From Paraburkholderia podalyriae (GTDB lineage: Bacteria > Pseudomonadota > Gammaproteobacteria > Burkholderiales > Burkholderiaceae): a DNA stretch of 64,000 nucleotides. The translations under genes and the position numbers were made by a program. Location: assembly GCF_014397785.1 (NCBI RefSeq), contig NZ_VZQQ01000015.1:62001-126000 (forward strand). Reading direction: 5' to 3'. The notes below the pieces were generated by a model. That model did not search any database and had not been told where the DNA came from. It saw nothing but the letters and a program-made list of their open reading frames with translations. Shown here piece by piece: positions 1 through 6,992 of the stretch (positions are counted from its first letter, which is position 1; every line of letters starts with the position of its first letter).

Positions 1-1
1 G

Positions 2-1045
2 TCGTTGCAAGCCGACGTCGCGCAGAACTACTTCCAGTTGCGCGAGCTCGACACGGACCAGGACCTGTATCGCCGCACCGTCGCGTTGCGCGAGGACACG
101 CTGAAGCTCGTCCAGCGGCGCTTCAGGGAAGGCGATATCAGCGAGCTGGATCTGTCGCGCTCGCGTAACGAACTCGCGAGCGCGCGTGCCGATGCGGTCG
201 GCGTGGCGCGTCAACGGGCCGCCTCGGAGCATAGCCTCGCGATTCTGCTCGGCAAGCCGCCCGCGGACTTCTCGTTCGCGGAAGAACCGCTCGCGCCGGT
301 GGCGGTGCGCGTGCCGCCGGGTTTGCCGTCGGCGCTGCTCGAACGCAGGCCGGACATCGCGGCAGCCGAACGCGCGATGCAGGCGGCGAATGCGCGCGTC
401 GGGCTCGCGAAGTCGGCGTTCTTCCCGAAACTCGACATCACCGGCGCGTTCGGCTTTGAATCGGCGACGCTCGGCGATCTGTTCATGTGGTCGAGCCGCG
501 CGTTCATCCTCGGTCCACTCGCGGGTACCGCGCTGACGGTGCCGATCTTCGATGGCGGCCGTCGTAAGGCCAATCTCGCGCAGGCCCGTTCGAAGTACGA
601 CGAGGACGTCGCGCAATATCGCCAGCAGGTGCTCGTGGCGTTCCGTGAAGTCGAGGACAATCTCGCCGATCTGCGCTTGCTCGACGATCAGATGCACGAG
701 CAGAACGATGCGGTCGATGCCTCGCAGCGCGCCGCGCATCTGTCGCGCACGCAGTACACGGAGGGCGCGGTCAGTTACCTCGACGTGATCGATGGCGAGC
801 GGCAGGTGCTGCAGTCGCAATTACAGGCGAGCCATCTGGCCGGTACTCAGGCGGTCGCGACCGTGAATCTGATTCGCGCGCTCGGCGGCGGTTGGGGCGA
901 TGTGGCCGCTGGCGGTACGGCGGTGGGGGCGGCTTCGACGCCAGCCGATGCGTCTGGCTCCGTGGCGGCTTCGCTGGCTGCGCCTTCCAACACCACGGCT
1001 GGGACCGCATCCGTTCCCGCGCAACAGCAGGTGGCCAGGCGCTGA
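2..1045 (+). CDS. RND efflux outer-membrane channel lipoprotein, NodT/OprM (TolC-like) family, 5'-truncated by window edge
   Basis: This is the C-terminal ~347 residues of an outer-membrane factor that forms the exit duct of a tripartite drug or solute efflux pump. The frame is open to the first base, so the start and lipobox lie outside the window. Family signatures are visible: the alpha-helical hairpin stretches (LVQRRFREGDISELDLSRSR and YTEGAVSYLDVIDGERQVLQ), the conserved LLERRPDIAAAERAMQAANA segment, and AFFPKLDITGAFGFES followed by a LTVPIFDGGRRKANLAQA strand-turn. The ~70-residue C-terminal tail is Ala/Thr/Ser-rich and not conserved in the family. The membrane-fusion and RND pump genes are presumably upstream. 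A candidate terminator follows at 1102-1136. The family assignment is firm; the substrate cannot be told. Confidence 0.93.
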   Translation, partial: SLQADVAQNYFQLRELDTDQDLYRRTVALREDTLKLVQRRFREGDISELDLSRSRNELASARADAVGVARQRAASEHSLAILLGKPPADFSFAEEPLAPVAVRVPPGLPSALLERRPDIAAAERAMQAANARVGLAKSAFFPKLDITGAFGFESATLGDLFMWSSRAFILGPLAGTALTVPIFDGGRRKANLAQARSKYDEDVAQYRQQVLVAFREVEDNLADLRLLDDQMHEQNDAVDASQRAAHLSRTQYTEGAVSYLDVIDGERQVLQSQLQASHLAGTQAVATVNLIRALGGGWGDVAAGGTAVGAASTPADASGSVAASLAAPSNTTAGTASVPAQQQVARR

Positions 1046-1101
1046 GGTTCAAACCGTGTTAGCCAGCGCCTGATCAACCACGTCACCCACGCCGGGCCGC
1101 G

Positions 1102-1136
1102 CAAGCGCCGTCCGGCGTTGCCGTCCGGCGTTTTTT
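1102..1136 (+). terminator. Candidate intrinsic terminator of the efflux operon
   Basis: A GC-rich segment built from a duplicated GCCGTCCGGCGTT unit can fold through CGCCG/CGGCG arms and ends in TTTTTT (1131-1136). It lies 57 bp after the efflux gene stop. The stem is short and has alternative pairings, so the call is moderate. Confidence 0.5.
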
Positions 1137-1203
1137 CGTGCAAATCCTTTTTCGCGCTTGGCACTCGGCACGCTGGTTTGCGGCTTTGCGCGGCGCGAAG
1201 GCG

Positions 1204-1236
1204 AAAAAAATCCGCGCAGTTCAATCACTGCGCGGA
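1204..1236 (-). terminator. Rho-independent terminator downstream of flhC
   Basis: Perfect 10-bp inverted repeat TCCGCGCAGT (1211-1220) / ACTGCGCGGA (1227-1236) with a 6-nt loop. Read on the minus strand it is followed by seven T (complement of A at 1204-1210). It sits 60 bp past the flhC stop and ends the flhDC transcript. Confidence 0.88.
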
Positions 1237-1296
1237 ATCATTTGAGCTTCGGTTTGAATCGGGCTGCCGCGTCTCGCGTCGGGGAGAATCGGTCGA

Positions 1297-1866
1297 TCAG
1301 GCGGCCTGCGCGACCTGCGCTGCGCCGAGCGCTTGCTGGCGAGCGGCAGCCGCCTTCTTCGTCTTGCCGGCGCGCGACGGCGGCTGGCAAGCGCCGCATA
1401 CGACGTTGTGCTGCAGGTCGTGCTTGTGCGCGACGAACTTGCCGGTACAGCGGCAGCATTTGGTCAGCTGCAGGATGTCCGCGTCGAAGAAACGCACGAG
1501 CGTCCACGCGCGCGTCAGATCCAGTACGGCTTCGGTTTCGCTGTGCCGACAGTGTTCGAGATACAGCCGATAGCCCTTGGTCAGCGCATCCAGATGCGAG
1601 CAACGCGCCTCGTTCTTCAGGAACAGATACGTGTTGTAGAACAGCGACGCGTGAATGTTCGCGAGCCACGTCATGTACCAGTCCGCCGAGAACGGCAGCA
1701 TGCCCTTGGGCGGCGATACGCCCTTGACCTCGCGATACAGGCGGATCATACGGTCGCGCGACAACGTCAGCTCGCTCTCGAGCACCTGCATGCGGGCGCC
1801 GAGCTCGATCAGCGCGATCGCGCGAAATACTTCCTGTGCATCTTCGGTCAGGCTTCGCTTGAGCAT
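1297..1866 (-). CDS. flhC: Flagellar master regulator subunit FlhC
   Basis: FlhC pairs with FlhD as FlhD4C2, the DNA-binding activator at the top of the flagellar hierarchy. The 189-residue product begins MLKRSLTEDAQEVFRAIALI and carries the conserved GVSPPKGMLPFSADWYMTW segment. Four cysteines for the zinc site are seen as CCRC near residue 137 and CGAC about 20 residues later. The Ala/Lys-rich tail is typical of beta-proteobacterial FlhC. The start at 1866 is chosen because GAGGTG lies 8 nt upstream and the family N-terminus matches; a further upstream ATG would overlap flhD out of frame. It is 14 bp behind flhD in the same operon and has its own terminator at 1204-1236. Confidence 0.96.
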   Translation of the reverse strand: MLKRSLTEDAQEVFRAIALIELGARMQVLESELTLSRDRMIRLYREVKGVSPPKGMLPFSADWYMTWLANIHASLFYNTYLFLKNEARCSHLDALTKGYRLYLEHCRHSETEAVLDLTRAWTLVRFFDADILQLTKCCRCTGKFVAHKHDLQHNVVCGACQPPSRAGKTKKAAAARQQALGAAQVAQAA

Positions 1867-1880
1867 TGCAGTCACCTCGA

Positions 1881-2201
1881 TCAGGCAAATTGCTCGGCGG
1901 GCTGGCCTGCAAGCAGGATCGCCGTGTGGGTCGGTGCAACGGCGGCGTGCTTCGTCGTTTGCGTCAACGCCGACAACATCGCATGGTCGTTGAAGCGGAA
2001 GAAGCACAAAAGCTGGTCGGAAGAGGCCAGCTTGACGATCTGCGCGAGCGACAGCCCGGCAAGCAAGTCGGCCAGTTCCGACGACAGTCCCAGCCGGAAC
2101 ATTCCGACCGGTTTGTCCTCGCGCAACATGCGTTGCGCGAGCATGATGTAAGACAAGTTGATCTCGCGGATTGAATCCAGCGTCTCGCTGCTACGGTCCA
2201 T
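1881..2201 (-). CDS. flhD: Flagellar master regulator subunit FlhD
   Basis: FlhD is the dimeric partner of FlhC; it helps recruit RNA polymerase at class II flagellar promoters. The 106-residue product has the expected order: an N-terminal helix with EINLSYIMLAQRMLREDK, then GLSSELADLLAGLSLAQIVKLA and the LLCFFRF core. Its length equals that of other Burkholderiales FlhD proteins. It is the first gene of flhDC, followed 14 bp later by flhC. The 594-bp upstream region (2202-2795) presumably holds the promoter. The assignment is firm. Confidence 0.96.
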   Translation of the reverse strand: MDRSSETLDSIREINLSYIMLAQRMLREDKPVGMFRLGLSSELADLLAGLSLAQIVKLASSDQLLCFFRFNDHAMLSALTQTTKHAAVAPTHTAILLAGQPAEQFA

Positions 2202-2795
2202 TTTTTCTGTTTCCGAAGCCCCGAATTACTATGTCGGCTTTGCGCCGTTATGTCTTTTCTGCCTCGCCGGAAACGTTGCCTCCGGCGACATGTTGCGATC
2301 TGCGACAGACAGCGAACATTTGATACAAGACGTTACATTTCGTAACAGCTCGGACGAATTGTATGAAGCGTAAAACCAGAAAGCAATCCCTTGTCGAAAA
2401 AATATCTCAAAAAAATGCATCAATTTTCGGTAAGTTTTTCACGCCATTGTAATGAATGATGCCAGGTGGATTTTCAGCCTTTCGAGACTCCCTTCTAATC
2501 CATGAAAACCCTTTCTGGGCGGGCATCTCGCGCAACGGTTCGAGCGCCGGGCCACCCCGTCCGGCAATCGGCAAATTGGCTCGAAATCAGAAAGGGAATA
2601 GAAAGCGACGGAATTGGCGGTAATAAATACTCGCGCTGGACGGCGCGTGAGGGGCGGATCGAGGATGTAACGCGGTGATGCACCCCCGGTTACAAACTCC
2701 GCAAGGCGAAGCCGGAACTTGTAACGGCGCGGTAAGGATCGGCAGCCGGTCTGGCGAATCTCTCGGTGAGTCGGGCGGACGGGGCGCGCAAGCGG
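2202..2795. promoter_or_regulatory. flhDC upstream region, no gene seen
   Basis: This 594-bp stretch separates flhD from the preceding minus-strand gene. It contains an AT-rich core (about 2290-2460), unlike the GC-rich surroundings, as expected for a long multi-input flhDC control region. No reading frame here looks like a protein family I know. I cannot assign a -35/-10 pair with confidence. Between 2660 and 2745 the words GTAACGCGG and GTAACGGCGCGG recur, of unknown meaning. Confidence 0.45.
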
Positions 2796-3644
2796 CTAGC
2801 CGCGCTGGTGTTCGGCAAACTCGCGCAGCGCCGCGGCGGTTTGCTGATCCGCCGGAAAGAACGCCTCGATAGCGAGTTCCGACAGAGTAACGTCCACCGG
2901 CGTGCCGAAGACCGTGGTGGTGCTGAAAAACGACAGCACGCCAAGCGGCGTGCGCAGCCGCAATGGCACGGCGATCTGGCTGAGAGCCGCATCGTCCGGC
3001 GTGGTGGCGTCCGCATCCGGCGGCGCGGGATAGGCGGCCAGTTCGTCGCGCAGTGCGCTCAGCGTGTCGTCGCCGCTGACGTCGATCTGCCGTTGCAGCC
3101 GGGCCAGCACATGCTCGCGCCACGCATGCCAGTTGACGATCGACGCCGCAATGCCTTGCGGATGCAGGCTCAGGCGCAGCGCGTTGACCGGCGGCTTCAG
3201 CAACTCGGGACTCGCGCCGCTCAACAACGGCGCAATCGCATTATTGGTCGCGACGATGGTCCAGTGCCGGTCGATCGCGAGTGCCGGGTAGGGCTCGTGT
3301 CCGTTGAGCACCAACTCGACGGCTTCACGCGCGGCGGCGAGCTGCGGGTCGGAGAGCGGGCGTTCGCGAAACAGCGGCGCGTAACCGGCCGCGACGAGCA
3401 GCGCATTGCGCGCGCGCAACGGCACGTCGAGGCGCTCGGCCAGATGCATGACCATTTCCCGGCTCGGCAGCGCGCGCCCTGATTCGACGAAGCTCAGATG
3501 GCGCGTCGAAATGTCGGCCTCCGTGGCGAGCAGCAACTGACTCATGCGCCGCCGCTGCCGCCATTCGCGAAGCAGATCGCCGACCGCGCGGGTGGCAGTC
3601 GGCGCGGATGACGGAGCCGTTTGTGCGATAGAGAGTGTGTTCAT
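2796..3644 (-). CDS. XRE-family transcriptional regulator with MmyB-like ligand-binding domain
   Basis: The product is a ~282-residue DNA-binding protein. The N-terminal helix-turn-helix is clear (VGDLLREWRQRRRMSQLLLA, then DISTRHLSFVESGRALPSRE). It is followed by the MmyB-like ligand-binding half (LVLNGHEPYPALAIDRHWTI, LRLSLHPQGIAASIVNWHAW, FFSTTTVFGTPVDVTLSELA). Members usually sense a small molecule and act on a neighbouring gene. I prefer the start at 3644 (MNTLSIAQ); an ATG at 3671 in frame is possible. Two palindromes (3679-3695 and 3740-3756) lie upstream and suggest autoregulation. A copy of the second lies upstream of the NTF2-like gene at 39362, which is probably its ancestral divergent target. 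Confidence 0.9.
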   Translation of the reverse strand: MNTLSIAQTAPSSAPTATRAVGDLLREWRQRRRMSQLLLATEADISTRHLSFVESGRALPSREMVMHLAERLDVPLRARNALLVAAGYAPLFRERPLSDPQLAAAREAVELVLNGHEPYPALAIDRHWTIVATNNAIAPLLSGASPELLKPPVNALRLSLHPQGIAASIVNWHAWREHVLARLQRQIDVSGDDTLSALRDELAAYPAPPDADATTPDDAALSQIAVPLRLRTPLGVLSFFSTTTVFGTPVDVTLSELAIEAFFPADQQTAAALREFAEHQRG

Positions 3645-3678
3645 GCCACCGATCATAGTCGAAGCGCGCAAGCAATCG

Positions 3679-3695
3679 ATTACCTGACAGGTAAT
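3679..3695. promoter_or_regulatory. Palindromic operator ATTACCTG-A-CAGGTAAT
   Basis: Perfect 8+1+8 inverted repeat 35 bp upstream of the XRE gene start. It has the form ATTAC-N7-GTAAT, shared with the site at 3740-3756 and its copy at 39245. The position fits an autoregulatory operator of the XRE protein; binding is inferred. Confidence 0.7.
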
Positions 3696-3739
3696 GCTCC
3701 GCCAATTTCAATGCGTGCAAGCGGCGCTGCATCCGCTTG

Positions 3740-3759
3740 ATTACCTCCCACGTAATCGA
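3740..3759. repeat. Left copy of 20-bp direct repeat: putative attL, overlapping a second XRE operator
   Basis: The sequence ATTACCTCCCACGTAATCGA is identical to 39245-39264. It contains ATTAC-N7-GTAAT, which both matches the operator form at 3679 and looks like a tyrosine-recombinase core (two short inverted arms around 7 bp). The integrase stop codon is 54 bp away. The two copies bound the proposed island. Confidence 0.78.
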
Positions 3760-3812
3760 GCGGCCCGGAAACGCCCGCCCCAGCTAGAGCGTCTGGAATT
3801 CGTCTGGAATTT

Positions 3813-4928
3813 TTAGCCCGCAAGCTTGACCTCGACCCACTCGGCGCCCCGCCCGTCTCGGTACATCGCGGTCATGCTGGCGCTCTTGTGCCCCAGGATC
3901 GCCTGCGCGAAATCGGGACTGTGTTGCTCCGAATAGAGTCGCGCGGCGAGACTGCGCAGCTCGTGGAAGGTCGCCGGATCCTTGCCTTCCTCCCATGTGA
4001 TTCCGGCGGCGTCGCGAGCCCGCGTGAATGCCCGAGTCAGCGAGTTGACCTCCAGCGCGTCGCCGGGCTTCCGGTGTCCGTGTCGCCTCACGTGATGGAG
4101 CATGGACTTCGATATGACGGAGTCGCGGCAGCGCTTGATCACCTCCTCGAGCGACAGTCCGATCGCATCGAGGCGGACGCCGACGGGAATGCGGAGCTTG
4201 ACTCCAGTCTTCCTCTGGGTCACAAACAGGAACCCGTCTTTCACGTCCGAAAACAGCATTGGGGCGACTTCCTCGCGGCGCTGCGCGGTCAACAGCGCGA
4301 TCTCCATGCTGCGGGCCGCCCACGGGACATCCTTTAGCGCGACGGCGTAGATTTCCCGGAACTGATCCAACGTCAGGCGAGAGCGCTCGACCTCAGAGTC
4401 TGGAGCGCGAGTCACGGTGACAGGGTTCTTCCCGGTTTCAATCAGTCCGCGCGTCTCTGCCTCGCGCATCATGTCAGCGAGCGTCTTTCGAATCAGCTTG
4501 GCCATTGAGGCGCCACGTGTTGTAATGGCGGCCCGGATGAAATCGGACACCTCTGCTGTTTGGATCTCTCGGAGGTGCTTGCCGACGAACGGCGCTGTGC
4601 GCACTGCACGAATGCCCGATTTCACTGTTTTGATCGTCGCCGGCGTTCCGTTGCGCGTGTCGATATAGATCTGCTGGTATTCAGAGGCCCACGCGTCCAG
4701 CGTTCTGCCTGCCGGCTCCAGTATCTTCTGCGCGAGCGACATGTTTCCGCGACGCTTCTCAACCGCGAGGTTTGCGGCGCGCGCCTCGGCAAACGCGCGC
4801 GCCTGGTCGTGGCCAAGGCCATAGTTCTGCTTTGTGTCGGGGTCGCGCCAGTAAAAGTACCCGGAGCCGTTCTGGTTCAGATGGTTCGGCCAGTTGCGAC
4901 GCTTTGCTTCGCGTCGCCTAGCTGCCAT
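3813..4928 (-). CDS. int: Tyrosine recombinase, lambda-type integrase
   Basis: A 371-residue site-specific recombinase that would insert and excise the island. The N-terminus (MAARRREAKRRNWPNHLNQN, then YFYWRDPDTKQNYGLGHD) aligns with the arm-binding domain of lambda Int (MGRRRSHERR...). This decides the start at 4928, which has GGAGG upstream. The core-binding SAM-like domain follows (about residues 75-165). The catalytic set is complete: Arg in TAQRREE, Lys in TQRKTG, HELR, the HK of LGHKS and the nucleophile Tyr in TAMYRD. It is transcribed toward the adjacent attL-like repeat 54 bp beyond its stop. An IS6 remnant begins 36 bp upstream of its start and may have replaced its native promoter. 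It appears intact. Confidence 0.93.
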   Translation of the reverse strand: MAARRREAKRRNWPNHLNQNGSGYFYWRDPDTKQNYGLGHDQARAFAEARAANLAVEKRRGNMSLAQKILEPAGRTLDAWASEYQQIYIDTRNGTPATIKTVKSGIRAVRTAPFVGKHLREIQTAEVSDFIRAAITTRGASMAKLIRKTLADMMREAETRGLIETGKNPVTVTRAPDSEVERSRLTLDQFREIYAVALKDVPWAARSMEIALLTAQRREEVAPMLFSDVKDGFLFVTQRKTGVKLRIPVGVRLDAIGLSLEEVIKRCRDSVISKSMLHHVRRHGHRKPGDALEVNSLTRAFTRARDAAGITWEEGKDPATFHELRSLAARLYSEQHSPDFAQAILGHKSASMTAMYRDGRGAEWVEVKLAG

Positions 4929-4963
4929 TGCCGAGCCTCCGCGACATCTCGCCGGCGTCATCG

Positions 4964-5260
4964 GGTTCTGGTGCAAATAGTGAAGGTGATTCGGATAGAC
5001 TGGTGCCTCCCCGATCTCATCCTTCGATAATGCGCAAGCTGAAAAGCATGGACGATCTGTTCACAGGTCGTCACTTCAACCGCGAGGTGATCATTCTGTG
5101 CGTCCGCTGGTACCTGCGCACACAAAGAATGATCACCTCACGGTCAAAATGACGGCCGGCGAATAGCCCGTCCAGACTCTTCAGCTTGTTCATCGCGGCT
5201 CCTCAAATCGGTCAGGGCGACACTCTAACCGATCCGTTGAGCGCTATTTGCACCACAACC
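4964..5260. mobile_element. IS6-family remnant: two transposase 5' ends fused head-to-head between inverted terminal repeats
   Basis: Terminal repeats are seen at 4964-4980 (GGTTCTGGTGCAAATAG) and, inverted, at 5244-5260 (16/17 match). From the left end an ATG at 5031 reads MRKLKSMDDLFTGRHFNREV then IILCVRWYLR. From the right end on the minus strand an ATG at 5194 reads MNKLKSLDGLFAGRHFDREV then IILCVR. Both are IS6-type transposase N-termini. The two copies meet near 5120, giving an imperfect palindrome of about 160 bp. The sequences differ, so this is a fusion of two related elements or an old inverted duplication. The flanking 8 bp are not duplicated, as expected after deletion or recombination. 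Confidence 0.82.
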
Positions 5261-5651
5261 GTCCGTGGATCTCGGCAACATCGATATGCCGAGCTATCTG
5301 CTGGCGACTGAAGAAGACCATATCGTTCCGTGGCGATCCGCCTATGGTTCGATGCAATTGCTGGGCGGCGCAACGGAGTTCGTGCTGGGGGCAAGCGGTC
5401 ATATCGCTGGGGTGATCAATCCGGCGTCAAAGAACAAACGCAGCTATTGGACGAACGATACATGCGGCGAGAACGCTGACGAGTGGCTCGGAACGGCTGT
5501 GGAACAGCGCGGCAGTTGGTGGAATCACTGGATCGACTGGGTCAAAAAGCACGCCGGCGAACAAGTGGAGGCGCGCACCACGCTTGGCAATACAGAGTAC
5601 AAGGCCATCGAGTGCGCACCTGGCCGATATGTGAAGGTGCGTGCTGAATGA
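5261..5651 (+). pseudogene. phaC: 3' fragment of a class I polyhydroxyalkanoate synthase (phaC), truncated by the IS6 remnant
   Basis: The frame encodes only the C-terminal ~129 residues of a PHA polymerase. VDLGNIDMPSYLLATEEDHI, then VPW, matches the strand and catalytic-Asp region (EDHIVPW). VLGASGHIAGVINPASKNKR contains the catalytic His (SGHIAGVINP). The segment RSYWTND is also conserved and the C-terminus ends PGRYVKVRAE. The nucleophile Cys half is missing, so the fragment cannot be active. It begins directly at the IS6 right terminal repeat, which shows what cut it. Confidence 0.85.
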
Positions 5652-5732
5652 CGATAGACCTCATTTGTCTGCCGGTCGGGGCAAGCAAGCGCCGACCGTT
5701 GAACGGTCATTAACGACAGCGTCCGGCGCCGG

Positions 5733-6206
5733 CTATTGCCCGCACACCGGGCTAACGGTCACGGTGTCCGAAATCGGCGTCATAGTGGGCGGAACATAGT
5801 AGATATAGGCACTGGCGACGCAGGCCGGCTGCCCGTCGGTTGTAACGGAACAGGTGTCCCGGATGCTATTGCCGTACGCGTCGGTGGTCGTGAATGCCGG
5901 GTCCGGAACCATGTTGTCATAAGGCAGCAGTTTGTAGTTCTGGCGCATGTCCCACACGATGGTGTGCCAGGACTGATAGGTCTGGGCGTGGTAGCCGCCG
6001 CCGCGCCCCGATGCGCCGCAGCGGGTCCACGCGTAGACCTCGCCGCGGATATACCCGTTCGCGTCGAATCCCGTGACATAGCTGGTCACATTTACACCGC
6101 CGCACGAGACCCCGAGCAACGTCGGGTATGCCTCTGGCAACGGCAGGGTGACCTGAGCCTGCACAGCGGCACTCGCCAGCAGTCCCAGCAAACCAATCAT
6201 CTTCAT
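5733..6206 (-). CDS. Exported protein of unknown function
   Basis: A 157-residue protein with a Sec signal peptide (MKMIGLLGLLASAAVQAQ, cleavage after AQA). The start at 6206 is supported by GGGAGAAA 6 nt upstream; the longer in-frame reading adds residues that do not resemble a signal peptide. The mature part has cysteines (VSCGG, TRCG, DTCS, PACV, PVCG) compatible with disulphides and is rich in Tyr/Thr/Trp. The style resembles short secreted proteins with a single beta domain. I do not recognise a family. It is transcribed away from the oxidase operon and could belong to either the island's older debris or its cargo. Confidence 0.72.
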   Translation of the reverse strand: MKMIGLLGLLASAAVQAQVTLPLPEAYPTLLGVSCGGVNVTSYVTGFDANGYIRGEVYAWTRCGASGRGGGYHAQTYQSWHTIVWDMRQNYKLLPYDNMVPDPAFTTTDAYGNSIRDTCSVTTDGQPACVASAYIYYVPPTMTPISDTVTVSPVCGQ

Positions 6207-6944
6207 GTCGTTTCTCCCGGCTGGTTGAAGTGTCGTAGCAGGTGGGTCGAACTGACGGATAGAGCACCTCAGGACTTGTGCCCGAGAGGCTGACGGTGCT
6301 TTGCGGATGGCCAACAGGCAATAGGCAATAGGCAATACGCAATTCGAGAGCCGGTTGCAGCATGTTTGCCACCTGTTCTGTCCTTGTTATAGGCGAATTC
6401 AGGTAGTGCAACCGGCAACTTGGCGCCTTGCGCCTAGGACGGGCGCCTGAAAACTGGCGTTGCTCGCCGTTCTAACGCAGGCGCCGGACATCGATACACG
6501 CGTATTGCGAACAGCAAGGAGTTCGCTGCCGTCGCTTCGGGCGACATCGCGAAACGCTGTGTCGTTTCCGTCACCCCGCAACCCGCATCGCAACCCAATC
6601 GAGTTCTTCTACAGATATCTTGTACGGGAAGTGATTTCGCACTGGCGGCGCTTGAACCTTCAAATCTAGCGGGCAACGCGGTCAAGGGTCAACCTCATCG
6701 TATCCCGGGTGTGTGATCCAACACGAAGATATCCACTGGGCATCGCGAGCGCCGCTTCCCCTTGTGCGGTCGCAGCTCATGGCGGCTATATGAGCCCCGC
6801 TTGCAGCAGACCTTCCCGCCCCCCGCTGGGTTCGCCCCTACCGCAAGTGTAGGGAGTTGACCCATCCCAGATGCCTGCACGCATCTGCAGAATCAATCTA
6901 CGGGTTCAGGTCGTCGGTACCCGGTGAGTGCCCCACCGTAGAGC
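6207..6944. promoter_or_regulatory. Long upstream region of the oxidase operon
   Basis: About 740 bp without a convincing gene between a minus-strand exported-protein gene and the oxidase operon. It holds three tandem copies of GGCAATA (6317-6337), an inverted repeat CCCTAC-N7-GTAGGG (6836-6854), and a perfect 7-bp inverted repeat CAGATGC/GCATCTG (6868-6887). The last two lie 100-160 bp before the first oxidase start and are candidate operator or leader structures. I cannot place a promoter confidently. Confidence 0.4.
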
Positions 6945-6992
6945 ATGACCTCCAGCGCGGTTCGCGCTGGCTGCCCCCTGGACGGAGGTCAT
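6945..6992 (+). promoter_or_regulatory. Leader stem that sequesters the Shine-Dalgarno of the first oxidase gene
   Basis: ATGACCTCC (6945-6953) is the exact reverse complement of GGAGGTCAT (6984-6992), the 9 nt that contain the ribosome-binding site and abut the ATG at 6993. Between the arms, CCAGCGCG (6952-6959) pairs with CGCGCTGG (6963-6970) around a GTT loop and shares two C residues with the outer stem, so alternative folds compete. The arrangement is that of a translational switch; regulation is inferred. Confidence 0.6.

Noticed and set aside
1238..1939. Minus-strand frame overlapping flhC in another phase
   Set aside because: FlhC itself is unmistakable in the neighbouring frame.
6317..6337. 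GGCAATA triplicate considered as CRISPR or phase-variation repeat
   Set aside because: Units are only 7 bp with no spacers and no coding context; left as a simple repeat.
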